64,000 nt of DNA, from the NCBI GenBank assembly GCA_965248075.1, contig CBDFIL010000003.1, positions 2,108,001 to 2,172,000 of the forward strand, written 5' to 3'. This document shows, piece after piece, positions 41,271-49,100 of this stretch; position 1 is the stretch's first letter; each line of letters starts with the position of its first letter. The position numbers were made by a program, and so were the translations under genes. Below the pieces are notes generated by a model. That model worked only from the letters and a program-made list of their open reading frames with translations. It did not search any database and had not been told where the DNA came from. This DNA comes from VXNE01 sp965248075 (GTDB lineage Bacteria > Pseudomonadota > Gammaproteobacteria > Pseudomonadales > Azotimanducaceae).

Positions 41271-41498
41271 CTACTGCCGCAACGAGACCACCCGTTCGTT
41301 GGCCAACGCTGCGGCATAGGAGATCGCGGCTCGCACCGCGTCGCGCGAGACCGATGGGTAACTGCTGGTGATTTCCTCCGAATCCAGGCCGGACGCCAGA
41401 TTATCCAGAACCGTGCTCACCAGGACCCGCGTACCGGCGATGCACGCCTTGCCGTGACAGACTTCCGGATCCACCGTGATGTGATCACGCCAATCCAT
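41271..41498 (-). CDS. DUF433 putative antitoxin
   Basis: A protein of 75 residues: MDWRDHITVDPEVCHGKACI, AGTRVLVSTVLDNLASGLDS and EEITSSYPSVSRDAVRAAIS. The C-GKACIAGTRV motif and the following helix-turn-helix are diagnostic of DUF433. These small DNA-binding proteins sit before DUF5615 genes. ATG 41498 matches the family start. A near-identical gene is at 60446-60673. Confidence 0.85.
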   Translation of the reverse strand: MDWRDHITVDPEVCHGKACIAGTRVLVSTVLDNLASGLDSEEITSSYPSVSRDAVRAAISYAAALANERVVSLRQ

Positions 41499-41850
41499 GG
41501 TTGTTCTCCTCATGACGACTCATATCAAGCGTACTCACTTCGGGGGCCACCTAGCTGACCCTGCCTCTCGGTTCGCGGCGTGCTGCCGCGGACGGCAGGC
41601 CCCCCGCAGCAGGTCGGCGATCTGCCGGATCAGAGTCGCGAAGTACTGGTCGCGCATGGCTCGAACCTCTCCGCCACGCTGAACCACGACATCTGACAAT
41701 CGGCTGCGAAGTGTCGGCTTCTGCGTCCGCCAGTGTCACGAATCCACTGCAGTGGTGCAACCGCCCAACCCAGCCACAGAGCATCAGGAACTCCTCTGGC
41801 GCGGCGTCCGGTGATGGGGGAACCGCCGATCTCTGGATCGACACACCTCA
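41499..41850. other. Region shared with the second DUF433 locus
   Basis: Bases 41698-41800 match 60725-60830, including a minus-strand peptide LCGWVGRLHHCSGFVT against LCGRLGRLRDCSVFVT. The duplication therefore extends upstream of DUF433 and may include an uncharacterised short gene. I cannot assign a function. Confidence 0.45.
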
Positions 41851-41852
41851 CG

Positions 41853-41940
41853 CTTTCAATCAGACGGCCGTTCGCTTTCAATCGGTCAGATATTGACTTT
41901 CAGATAGTCTGGGTTCATCTTTCAAACGGTCGAACCCAGA
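41853..41940 (+). promoter_or_regulatory. Four 22-bp phased direct repeats upstream of AAA ATPase
   Basis: CTTTCA starts at 41853, 41875, 41897 and 41919, spacing exactly 22, 22 and 22 bases. The consensus over 13 positions is CTTTCAAtCgGTC, with the G at 11 and C at 13 invariant. Twenty-two bases is about two helical turns, so bound proteins would line up on one face. The ATG of the ATPase is 11 bases downstream. Autoregulatory operator or iteron-like array are the options. Confidence 0.7.
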
Positions 41941-41950
41941 GGGCCATCTG

Positions 41951-43168
41951 ATGTACCCCCGTTTCGTCGAAGGACGCATCCGCGAAGCGCTGGCGGATAC
42001 CCGGGTCGTTCTGATCTGCGGCCCCCGGCAGTCCGGCAAGACCACCCTGGCGCAACAGGTTGCAGGGGCGGACATGCCCTTCGTCACGCTCGACGATGCG
42101 ACTGCCCTCGACGCCGCCACGACCGACCCCGTGGGCTTCCTACGCGGCTTCGACCGGGCCGTCATCGACGAAGTCCAGCGGGCACCGGGCCTCATCCTGG
42201 CGATCAAGGCCGCTGTCGACAGCGATCCGCGTCCGGGGCGATTCCTGCTCACCGGATCCGCAAACCTCATGACGCTCCCTCGTGTTGCCGATTCCCTCGC
42301 CGGTCGCATGAGCATCGTCCGGCTGCTTCCGCTGGCGCAGGCAGAGGTGCGCGCCGTCCGCCCGTCCTTCCTTGAGCGGGCCTTTGCCGGCGAGTCGCCG
42401 CATGTCACGACGCCCATCGTCGGCGACGACCTCGTGGAGACCGTCCTCGCCGGCGGATACCCCGAGGCGTTGGCTCGCGTCGGGTGGCGCCGCCGCAGGG
42501 ATTGGCATCTGGACTACGTCGAAGCGATCGTGCAGCGCGACGTCCGGGACGTCGCCCGAGTCGAGCAACTCTCCTTGATGCCGCGGCTTCTGCGCGTCCT
42601 CGCCGAGCACTCGGGCCAACTCGTCAACTACACCGGTCTCGGCGGCCCCGTGGGCATGAACCACGTCACGACCCGCAGGTACATGGGCGTTTTCGAGAGT
42701 CTGTTTCTCGTGCACGCCCTGCCGCCCTGGCACACGAGCGCCCTCAAGCGACTCGCGAAGTCTCCCAAGCTGCACTTCCTGGACGCCGGCTTGCTCGCCG
42801 CGCTACGCAACCTCTCTCCAGACCGTCTGCGGCGGGACCGGACGCCGTTCGGGCCGCTGCTCGAGACCTTCGTCTTCGGAGAACTCCTGAAGCTCGCCGG
42901 ATGGTCCCACGACCGCTACACGTTCTCCCACTTCCGCGACAAGGAGCGCAATGAGGTCGACATGGTCATCGAGGACGGCGACGGACGGATCGTGGGCATC
43001 GAAGTGAAGGCGTCGGCGACGGCCTCGGCCGGGGACTTCTCCGGCATGAAGCGGCTCGCCGGCGCGTCAGGGGATCGCTTCGCGCTCGGCATGGTCCTGT
43101 ACGACCATGACCGGATCGTGCCGTTTGGTGAGCAACTGTTCGCCGTGCCGGTCTCGGCGTTGTGGTGA
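41951..43168 (+). CDS. AAA_14 / DUF4143 ATPase
   Basis: A protein of 405 residues. Walker A is VVLICGPRQSGKTTLAQQVA and Walker B is GFDRAVIDEVQRAPGLILAI; the sensor region is PGRFLLTGSANLMTLPRVAD. The DUF4143 half includes YVEAIVQRDVRDVARVEQLS and a PD-(D/E)xK-like end, DKERNEVDMVIEDGDGRIVG and IEVKASATAS. Such ATPases are common in accessory regions and are thought to be stand-alone stress or defence-related STAND/AAA proteins with a nuclease-like C-terminus; no precise role is established. ATG 41951 lies directly after four phased operator-like repeats. Fragments of paralogues occur at 40610 and about 45640. Confidence 0.85.
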   Translation: MYPRFVEGRIREALADTRVVLICGPRQSGKTTLAQQVAGADMPFVTLDDATALDAATTDPVGFLRGFDRAVIDEVQRAPGLILAIKAAVDSDPRPGRFLLTGSANLMTLPRVADSLAGRMSIVRLLPLAQAEVRAVRPSFLERAFAGESPHVTTPIVGDDLVETVLAGGYPEALARVGWRRRRDWHLDYVEAIVQRDVRDVARVEQLSLMPRLLRVLAEHSGQLVNYTGLGGPVGMNHVTTRRYMGVFESLFLVHALPPWHTSALKRLAKSPKLHFLDAGLLAALRNLSPDRLRRDRTPFGPLLETFVFGELLKLAGWSHDRYTFSHFRDKERNEVDMVIEDGDGRIVGIEVKASATASAGDFSGMKRLAGASGDRFALGMVLYDHDRIVPFGEQLFAVPVSALW

Positions 43169-43243
43169 GCAGACGGCAAGCCCTATACGCACGGCTCGCG
43201 CAAACGCGCGCCCAGCTTGAACCGTCGGACTGCTCCTGCCTCG

Positions 43244-43387
43244 ACCGCCGGCAGCCATGTCCGACCGGGCCGTGTAGTCCTCGAGCTCCGCGCGCCAGAG
43301 GGTCTCCTCGTCGACCCAGCGACCGTCCTCGATACGCCCCCGGACGAGCCCGTTCATCGATACCGCGCCGCCGAACGCGTTGCAGTC
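43244..43387 (-). pseudogene. Internal fragment of a PQQ sugar dehydrogenase gene
   Basis: The frame reads CNAFGGAVSMNGLVRGRIED and GRWVDEETLWRAELEDYTAR. It is a close match to the segment CNAVGGAVSMNRLVRARIED of the dehydrogenases at 45705-50636. Only 48 codons remain. It is a fourth, almost deleted paralogue of the tandem array. Confidence 0.8.
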
Positions 43388-43388
43388 G

Positions 43389-44097
43389 CGGGCGCGGTCA
43401 GGGACACCCACTGCGCAGGGTGGACCGTCTCGCTGTCGGGCTGGTAGGTGTCTCGGTCAAGCCTGTCGCAAAGGCCCACGGTGGGTGTCCCCTGCAGATC
43501 CATGACTGCCTCCTCGCACCGCCTGAACGAGCACACGCGCGGATGGCTTCGGCATCTGTGGCGCACAGCGTCGAGCCGATGCTGTCGTTCCCGCGCTTCG
43601 ACCTGTCGGAGTCCTCGTACGCGCTGCTGCTGATGGGTCGCCGAACGCCCGCCTGGCGCGAGGTCTACAGGCGTATCCTCGACGAAGAGGTAGGAGACAC
43701 TCGGCCCGACGAAATCCTCGTCGGGCATCGAGCAGCAGGCGTTCAACTCCGCGAAGACACCTTCGGGGGATATGTACGCAAGGACTTCCCATTCGGACGG
43801 CATCGTGCCGCTGGGGGCGCGGTCAGGGACACCCACTGCGCAGGGGGACCGTCGCGCTGTCGGGCTGGTAGGTGTCTCGGTCAAGCCTGTCGCAGAGGCC
43901 CACGGTGCTCCGTTTGCGTGAGTTTCGCGGCCGTCCGGGCGCGGACCAGTTTCTCGGGCGCGGTCAGGGACACCCACTGCGCAGGGGGGACCGTCGCGCT
44001 GTCGGGCTGGTAGGTGTCTCGGTCAAGCCTGTCGCAGAGGCCCACGGTGCTCCGTTTGCGTGAGTTTCGCGGCCGTCCGGGCGCGGACCAGTTCCTC
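43389..44097. repeat. 141-bp tandem repeat (two full copies) plus a distant partial copy
   Basis: GGCGCGGTCAGGGACACCC starts full units at about 43816 and 43957 (period 141). A partial unit of about 95 bp lies at 43389-43483 and ends in an inverted GTGGGTGTCCC. Each full unit contains the truncated antitoxin segment described at 44023. Confidence 0.8.
43543..43800 (+). other. Unassigned coding-like stretch
   Basis: Plus strand reads SFPRFDLSESSYALLLMGRR and TPAWREVYRRILDEEVGDTR. The minus strand reads MPSEWEVLAYISPEGVFAEL and NACCSMPDEDFVGPSVSYLF. Both look protein-like and I recognise neither. One of the two is presumably a relic of a small gene trapped between the 141-bp repeats. Confidence 0.25.
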
Positions 44098-44190
44098 GAC
44101 CAGCGCATATTCCTCATCGACGCGCGCGTATTCCTCCCGGAACTCCGGATCCTCCATGAAGCGCTTCTTCAGGTCCTTCAGTTTCGTCAT
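44023..44190 (-). pseudogene. HigA-like Xre antitoxin truncated before its HTH
   Basis: ATG 44190 opens MTKLKDLKKRFMEDPEFREE and YARVDEEYALVEELVRARTA, then AAKLTQTE. This is the exact N-terminal part of HigA-type antitoxins, which normally continues with ELA-RLG---S-ISRLE. After LTQTE the frame reads HRGPLRQA and stops, in repeat sequence. The stop of an upstream toxin-like frame (ALDTARERMRKVTP) overlaps the ATG, as in higBA operons, so both genes of a module were damaged. The cut antitoxin end is duplicated in the 141-bp repeats. Confidence 0.7.
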
Positions 44191-44408
44191 GGCGTCACCT
44201 TCCTCATCCTCTCCCGGGCCGTGTCGAGCGCGCGGCCTCTCCCCCCTCAGTCCCGTCCCACCCCCAATCCCCGGTGGGTGTCCCCTGCAGAGCCGCCGGT
44301 GGGTGTCCCCTGCAGAGCAGGGTCGCCCCTACGAGCGACAACAGCGCGTTGGTTTCCATCGGCGGCAGGCTCCCCGTTCCAGGTCGGTGGGCTTCAGCCC
44401 CCTCTCCT
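44191..44408. other. Gap with toxin tail and GGTGGGTGTCCCCTGCAG repeats
   Basis: Minus-strand ALDTARERMRKVTP at about 44240-44187 is the tail of a HigB/RelE-like toxin. GGTGGGTGTCCCCTGCAGAG occurs at about 44273 and again at about 44298. The remainder is unassigned. Confidence 0.5.
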
Positions 44409-44546
44409 AGCCCGCATTTCTCACCAGGCCGCTTGTCGGCGTCAAAAAGATCTTGGTTTCAAGAAGTTGATCGCGATGCCGATGATCGTGCCGGGTACGG
44501 ACTGCGCTGGCCGCGCCCTCGCGGCCCCTGGTGAGAAGTGCGGGCT
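44409..44546. mobile_element. MITE-like element, 138 bp, with 20-bp terminal inverted repeats
   Basis: AGCCCGCATTTCTCACCAGG (44409-44428) is mirrored by CCTGGTGAGAAGTGCGGGCT (44527-44546) with one mismatch. The arms extend a few bases inward as GGCCGC and GCGGCC. The 98-base interior has no gene. The structure suggests an internally deleted IS mobilised in trans. Confidence 0.65.
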
Positions 44547-44702
44547 GGAAGAGTGTAGCAACGTAGCGGCTACCGGTGTCCCGGGAGCGACCGACTCGGA
44601 CTGCTCCTGCCTCGGGTCCTCCCACCGGGCAATTCGCGGTTGGCGCGCCGGACGCCGGGGACATAGTCTTGGCGTCCTCACTCGACCGCACGGAATCGGA
44701 CG

Positions 44703-45620
44703 ATGCCCAGGAGCAAGCCACCCAGAAAGAAGAAACCGGCGACCGGCGCCGCCAGGAGGAAGCGCCGGGCGCAGCCGGCCTTGCCCCCGATCCCCGATCG
44801 GCGAGCGATGGAGAGGTCCCTCGCCGGTCTCTTCGGCCACCGGGGCGAGGACGCCCTCCGCACCGCGCAGGAGTTCATGTACGACGCCTGGGAGGCCACC
44901 ACCAAGAGGCAGCGCATTGCGCTTGCCGGCAAGGCTCTGGCGAGCTCGCCGCTCTGCGCCGATGCGTACGTGCTCCTGGCGGAGGAGACGGCTCGAAGCG
45001 TGTCGGAGGCCATCGACCTCTACCGCAAGGGCGTCGAGGCTGGAGAACTTGCGGTCGGCAAGGACGCGTTCGAGCACGATGTGGGTCACTTTTGGGGGCT
45101 CCTGGAAACGCGTCCCTACATGCGCGCCCGCTCGGGCCTTGCCCAGGCGCTGTGGGCCTCCGGCGAGCGCGAGGACGCGATCGCCCATTACCGCGACATG
45201 CTGCGGCTCAACCCGAACGACAACCAGGCCATCCGCTACCTGCTCGCCGCCTGTTGTCTGGAGATGGAACGGTACGACGAGCTTGACGCCCTGCTTGAGG
45301 ACTACGCCGGCGATCGCTGCGCCGCGTGGACCTACACGCAGGCGCTCGCCGCCTTCCGGCGCACCGGCGATACCAAGCGGGGCCGCGACCTTCTGGCCCA
45401 GGCAATCCAGTGGAACCGCCACGTGCCGGCTTGTCTGCTCGGCCGGCGGAAGCTGCCGCGTACCCCACCCGATTACATCACCGTGGGCGGCGAGGACGAG
45501 GCCATCGAATACCTCCGGGACTTCGGGGCAGCATGGGCGCAAACGCCAGGTGCGCTCGTGTGGCTGCACGAAACAAAGCCCCTGCCGCCCGAGCCGAAGC
45601 GCGGAGGCGGTGTGCTCTGA
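44703..45620 (+). CDS. TPR-repeat protein (ST7-like), copy 1
   Basis: A protein of 305 residues. It starts with a basic PRSKPPRKKKPATGAARRKR stretch, then AQEFMYDAWEATTKRQRIAL, ASSPLCADAYVLLAEETARS, GHFWGLLETRPYMRARSGLA and ALWASGEREDAIAHYRDMLR with LNPNDNQAIRYLLAACCLEM. These are tetratricopeptide helices in the order found in bacterial ST7-like proteins of unknown function, probably protein-interaction scaffolds. A paralogue is at 57938-58855 and a C-terminal piece at 61785. In both full copies the upstream DNA CGGAATCGGACG is also conserved, so promoter and gene were duplicated together. Confidence 0.8.
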   Translation: MPRSKPPRKKKPATGAARRKRRAQPALPPIPDRRAMERSLAGLFGHRGEDALRTAQEFMYDAWEATTKRQRIALAGKALASSPLCADAYVLLAEETARSVSEAIDLYRKGVEAGELAVGKDAFEHDVGHFWGLLETRPYMRARSGLAQALWASGEREDAIAHYRDMLRLNPNDNQAIRYLLAACCLEMERYDELDALLEDYAGDRCAAWTYTQALAAFRRTGDTKRGRDLLAQAIQWNRHVPACLLGRRKLPRTPPDYITVGGEDEAIEYLRDFGAAWAQTPGALVWLHETKPLPPEPKRGGGVL

Positions 45621-45704
45621 CGATCAGGGCCGTCGCATCCTCTCTCCTGACCGTCTGCGGGGGGACCGGACCCCATTCGGGTCTGGCCGCCCTGCAGAAG
45701 CGGG

Positions 45705-47210
45705 CTACGCCGGCACCAGCCGTACGATCAACCCGCCCGACGTGTGCTCGAGCAACAGGTACACCAGCCCGTCCGGGCCCACCTCCACGTCACGGATCCG
45801 CGCCAGGTCGGCGACCAGCGTTTCCTTGCGGATGAACCTGTCGCCGTCGACCTCCACCCGGTAGAGGTCCGTCGCCCTGAGGGACCCCACGAGCAGGTGG
45901 TTGCGCCATGCGGGAAACGCATCGCCGTCGTAGAACACGAAGCTCGATACGGCGGGAGAGGGGGTGAGATCGACTACCGGCTGCTCGATGTCCTCCAGGT
46001 CGAACGTGATGCCGAGTTCTTTCCCGTACTCCACGGGCGTGCCGTCGTAGTCGACCCCCTTCGAATGGAGCGGCCAGCCGTAGTTGCGTCCCGCCAACAG
46101 CAGGTTGATCTCGTCGCCGCCGCGCGGCCCCATCTCCGTGCTCCAGACCTGCCCCGTGTGGCGATTGAACTCCAGCCCCTGCGGGCTCCGGTGCCCGTAG
46201 GTCCATGTGGTCGGCAGCGCGCCGGCAACGTCGACGAAGGGGTTGTCCGCCGGGATGGTCCCGTCGTCGTGCACGCGGTGAATCTTGCCGTAGGGCTCGC
46301 CCAGGTCCTGAATGCCGAGGTGTTTGGCCGGGCCCTTGAAGCCGATGCTGATGTAGACGTGGCCAGCGTCGTCGAAACAGATCCGGCCGCCAGCCGACAT
46401 GTCCGCCCTGTACGTGTAGTTCTCGACTTCCGTGCGCCAGAGGGTTTCCTCGTCGACCCAGCGACCGTCCTCGATACGTGCCCGGACGAGCCTGTTCATC
46501 GACACCGCGCCGCCGACCGCGTTGCAGTCGTCGCAGCGGTCCCCGAACTGCAGGTAGATCCAGCCGTTGCGCGCGTAGTCCGGATGCGTCGCGACATCCA
46601 GCATCCAGCCCGTGCCGCGCTGGGGGTTCGAGAAGCGCCCGCCGGAGTTGTCCCCGTAGGCCGTCGGCGTTCCTTCTATGTACGGCGAGAACACACCGTC
46701 CGCAGAGACGATGCGCAAGCCCCGCCTCTTTTCGGCCAGCAGCAACCGCCCGTCGGGCAGCGGCGCGATCGAGAAGGGGAGCGGGTCGAGCCCCGTGGCA
46801 AAGGTCTCGATACGGAAGTCGTGGAGTGCGCTGGCGACGGTCCCGCCGGGGACCGTGAGCGGCATGTCCCGCCTGAGGTCCCGGCGGTCCAGGTTGGCGC
46901 GCCGCTCGGAGATGTAGATCGCGAGCTTGTGGATCTCCGTCTCGGGCAGGATCTCGGACCAGCCCGGCATACCCTGTGCCGGGAACCCGTCGGCGATGCT
47001 CGCGGTGACCTCCCCCAGGGAGTCGCCGTACTGGAGCGCAACGCCGACGAGGGGCGTCCCCTGCGCGGCGCCCTCCAGGTTCTCGCCGTGGCAGACGCTG
47101 CAGTTCTCGTCGTAGGCGACCGTCAAGGGGTCGAAGCCCTGGCTCGTAGCGTAGACGTGGGGCCCGATGCCGGCGAGCACCAGGACGCCGATGCTCCGCA
47201 CGACTCGCAA
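45705..47210 (-). CDS. PQQ-dependent sugar dehydrogenase with cytochrome c domain, copy 1
   Basis: About 500 residues. A hydrophobic leader IGVLVLAGIGPHVYA is followed by a cytochrome c domain with YDENCSVCHGENLEG (CxxCH heme site) and Met ligand region AQGMPGWSEI. A six-bladed glucose/sorbosone dehydrogenase propeller follows: LDPLPFSIAPLPDGRLLLAE, GTGWMLDVATHPDYARNGWI, YGHRSPQGLEFNRHTGQVWS and TEMGPRGGDEINLLLAGRNY, the last matching the PQQ/Ca site. It would oxidise sugars or alcohols in the periplasm and pass electrons to its own heme. The native start is lost: upstream is a hairpin repeat, so TTG 47210 or GTG 47201 must serve. Near-identical copies follow at 47323 and 49101. Confidence 0.82.
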   Translation of the reverse strand: MRVVRSIGVLVLAGIGPHVYATSQGFDPLTVAYDENCSVCHGENLEGAAQGTPLVGVALQYGDSLGEVTASIADGFPAQGMPGWSEILPETEIHKLAIYISERRANLDRRDLRRDMPLTVPGGTVASALHDFRIETFATGLDPLPFSIAPLPDGRLLLAEKRRGLRIVSADGVFSPYIEGTPTAYGDNSGGRFSNPQRGTGWMLDVATHPDYARNGWIYLQFGDRCDDCNAVGGAVSMNRLVRARIEDGRWVDEETLWRTEVENYTYRADMSAGGRICFDDAGHVYISIGFKGPAKHLGIQDLGEPYGKIHRVHDDGTIPADNPFVDVAGALPTTWTYGHRSPQGLEFNRHTGQVWSTEMGPRGGDEINLLLAGRNYGWPLHSKGVDYDGTPVEYGKELGITFDLEDIEQPVVDLTPSPAVSSFVFYDGDAFPAWRNHLLVGSLRATDLYRVEVDGDRFIRKETLVADLARIRDVEVGPDGLVYLLLEHTSGGLIVRLVPA

Positions 47211-47222
47211 AAGGGACCGTAG

Positions 47223-47292
47223 GGGCGACCCTGGTGGTCGCCCGCGCGTGCGTTCGTGCGCGACATCCCGCGGGCGACCACAAGGGTCGCCC
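47223..47292. repeat. Inverted pair of ACAAG-type hairpins
   Basis: GGGCGACC-CTGGT-GGTCGCCC (47223-47243) and GGGCGACC-ACAAG-GGTCGCCC (47272-47292) are in opposite orientation, with CCTAC flanks pointing outward and GCGCG inward. This resembles a BIME-type pair of REP sequences. It replaces the 5' end of the dehydrogenase gene. Confidence 0.85.
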
Positions 47293-47322
47293 CTACAATT
47301 CCCGTCTGATTCGTGCATCAAT

Positions 47323-48837
47323 TCAACCCGCGGACGCCGGCACCAGCCGTACGATCAACCCGCCCGACGTGTGCTCGAGCAACAGGTACACCAGCCCGTC
47401 CGGGCCCACCTCCACGTCACGGATCCGCGCCAGGTCCGTGATCAGCGTCTCCTTGCGGATGAACCTGTCGCCGTCGACCTCCACCCGGTAGAGGTCCGTC
47501 GCCCTGAGGGACCCCACGAGCAGGTGGTTGCGCCATGCGGGAAACGCATCGCCGTCGTAGAACACGAAGCTCGATACGGCGGGAGAGGGGGTGAGATCGA
47601 CTACCGGCTGCTCGATGTCCTCCAGGTCGAACGTGATGCCGAGTTCTTTCCCGTACTCCACGGGCGTGCCGTCGTAGTCGACCCCCTTCGAATGGAGCGG
47701 CCAGCCGTAGTTGCGTCCCGCCAACAGCAGGTTGATCTCGTCGCCGCCGCGCGGCCCCATCTCCGTGCTCCAGACCTGCCCCGTGTGGCGGTTGAACTCC
47801 AGCCCCTGCGGGCTCCGGTGCCCGTAGGTCCATGTGGTCGGCAGCGCGCCGGCAACGTCGACGAAGGGGTTGTCCGCCGGGATGGTCCCGTCGTCATGCA
47901 TGCGGTGCACCTTGCCGTAGGGCTCGCCCAGGTCCTGAATGCCGAGGTGTTTGGCCGGGCCCTTGAAGCCGATGCTGATGTAGACGTGCCCGTCGGCGTC
48001 GAGACAGATCCGGCCGCCAGCCGACCCGTCCGCCCTGTACGTGTAGTCCTCGACTTCCGTGCGCCAGAGGGTTTCCTCGTCGACCCAGCGACCGTCCTCG
48101 ATACGTGCCCGGACGAGCCGGTTCATCGACACCGCGCCGCCGACCGCGTTGCAGTCGTCGCAGCGGTCCCCGAACTGCAGGTAGATCCAGCCGTTGCGCG
48201 CGTAGTCCGGATGCGTCGCGACATCCAGCATCCAGCCCGTGCCGCGCTGGGGGTTCGAGAAGCGCCCGCCGGAGTTATCCGCGTAGACCGTCGGCGTTCC
48301 TTCTATGTACGGCGAGAGCACACCGTCCGCAGAGACGATGCGCAAGCCCCGCCTCTTTTCGGTCAGCAGCAACCGCCCGTCGGGCAGCGGCGCGATCGAG
48401 AAGGGGAGCGGGTCGAGCCCCGTGGCAAAGGTCTCGATACGGAAGTCGTGGAGTGCGCTGGCGACGGTCCCGCCGGGGACCGTGAGCGGCATGTCCCGCC
48501 TGAGGTCCCGGCGGTCCAGGTTGGCGCGCCGCTCGGAGATGTAGATCGCGAGCTTGTGGATCTCCGTCTCGGGCAGGATCTCGGACCAGCCCGGCATACC
48601 CTGTGCCGGGAACCCGTCGGCGATGCTCGCGGTGACCTCCCCCAGGGAGTCGCCGTGCTGGAGCGCAACGCCGACGAGGGGCGTCCCCTGCGCAGCGCCC
48701 TCGAGGTTCTCGCCGTGGCAGACGCTGCAGTTCTCGTCGTAGGCGACCGTCAAGGGATCGAAGCCCTGGCTCGTAGCGTAGACGTGGGGCCCGATGCCGG
48801 CGAGCACCAGGACGCCGATGCTCCGCACGACTCGCAA
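47323..48837 (-). CDS. PQQ-dependent sugar dehydrogenase with cytochrome c domain, copy 2
   Basis: About 504 residues, nearly identical to copy 1 through the whole heme and propeller sequence (for example YDENCSVCHGENLEG, FSNPQRGTGWMLDVATHPDY). A few substitutions appear, such as RADGSAGGRICLDADGHVYI in place of RADMSAGGRICFDDAGHVYI. As in copy 1 the 5' end is fused to hairpin-repeat DNA and the likely start is TTG 48837. The C-terminus is two residues longer (PASAG). Function as for copy 1. The high identity indicates recent duplication or gene conversion; expression from a repeat-derived upstream region is uncertain. Confidence 0.82.
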   Translation of the reverse strand: MRVVRSIGVLVLAGIGPHVYATSQGFDPLTVAYDENCSVCHGENLEGAAQGTPLVGVALQHGDSLGEVTASIADGFPAQGMPGWSEILPETEIHKLAIYISERRANLDRRDLRRDMPLTVPGGTVASALHDFRIETFATGLDPLPFSIAPLPDGRLLLTEKRRGLRIVSADGVLSPYIEGTPTVYADNSGGRFSNPQRGTGWMLDVATHPDYARNGWIYLQFGDRCDDCNAVGGAVSMNRLVRARIEDGRWVDEETLWRTEVEDYTYRADGSAGGRICLDADGHVYISIGFKGPAKHLGIQDLGEPYGKVHRMHDDGTIPADNPFVDVAGALPTTWTYGHRSPQGLEFNRHTGQVWSTEMGPRGGDEINLLLAGRNYGWPLHSKGVDYDGTPVEYGKELGITFDLEDIEQPVVDLTPSPAVSSFVFYDGDAFPAWRNHLLVGSLRATDLYRVEVDGDRFIRKETLITDLARIRDVEVGPDGLVYLLLEHTSGGLIVRLVPASAG

Positions 48838-48849
48838 AAGGGACCGTAG

Positions 48850-48940
48850 GGGCGACCCTTGTGGTCGCCCGCTCGACCCTTGTGGTCGCCCGTGGGATGT
48901 CGCGCACGACCGCAAGAGCGGGCCGCCACAAGGGCGGCCC
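48850..48940. repeat. Cluster of ACAAG-type hairpins upstream of copy 2
   Basis: GGGCGACC-CTTGT-GGTCGCCC (48850-48870), a second half-copy CGACCCTTGTGGTCGCCC (48874-48891) and GGGCCGCC-ACAAG-GGCGGCCC (48920-48940). The last is joined directly to the 135-bp repeat. Confidence 0.85.
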
Positions 48941-49076
48941 CTTTCATGGAACATAAACGTAAGCCATTGATTTAACTGGGTCACGAAAAGCGCCTCCGCG
49001 AGCCGCTGGCGCGCGTCGCCCCACCCATGTTCCTTGCATGTCTGCGCGGTGGACCCACCGTGGACAGCTACAATCG
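48941..49076. repeat. 135-bp repeat joined to hairpin, copy 2
   Basis: CATGGAACATAAACGTAAGC through CATTGATTTAACTGGG to CCACCGTGGACAGCTACAAT matches 30861-30996. It lies between dehydrogenase copies 2 and 3. Confidence 0.8.
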
Positions 49077-49100
49077 CCCGCGTCTGATTCGTGCATCAAT

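Noticed and set aside
41853..41940. CRISPR array
   Set aside because: The repeated part is only about 13 bases with a 22-base period; there are no spacers of normal length and no cas genes.
45621..45700. Separate gene after TPR copy 1
   Set aside because: The stretch ILSPDRLRGDRTPFGSGRP is a short piece of the AAA ATPase (SPDRLRRDRTPFGP) and not an independent gene.
48305..48544. Small plus-strand gene present in all three dehydrogenase copies
   Set aside because: It is antisense to the dehydrogenase frame and its conservation follows from that gene; no start signal is present.
47167..48849. Plus-strand frame of more than 500 codons across dehydrogenase copy 2 (and an equivalent one in copy 1)
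   Set aside because: It lies antisense to a gene with heme and propeller motifs; it is conserved only because the gene copies are conserved.
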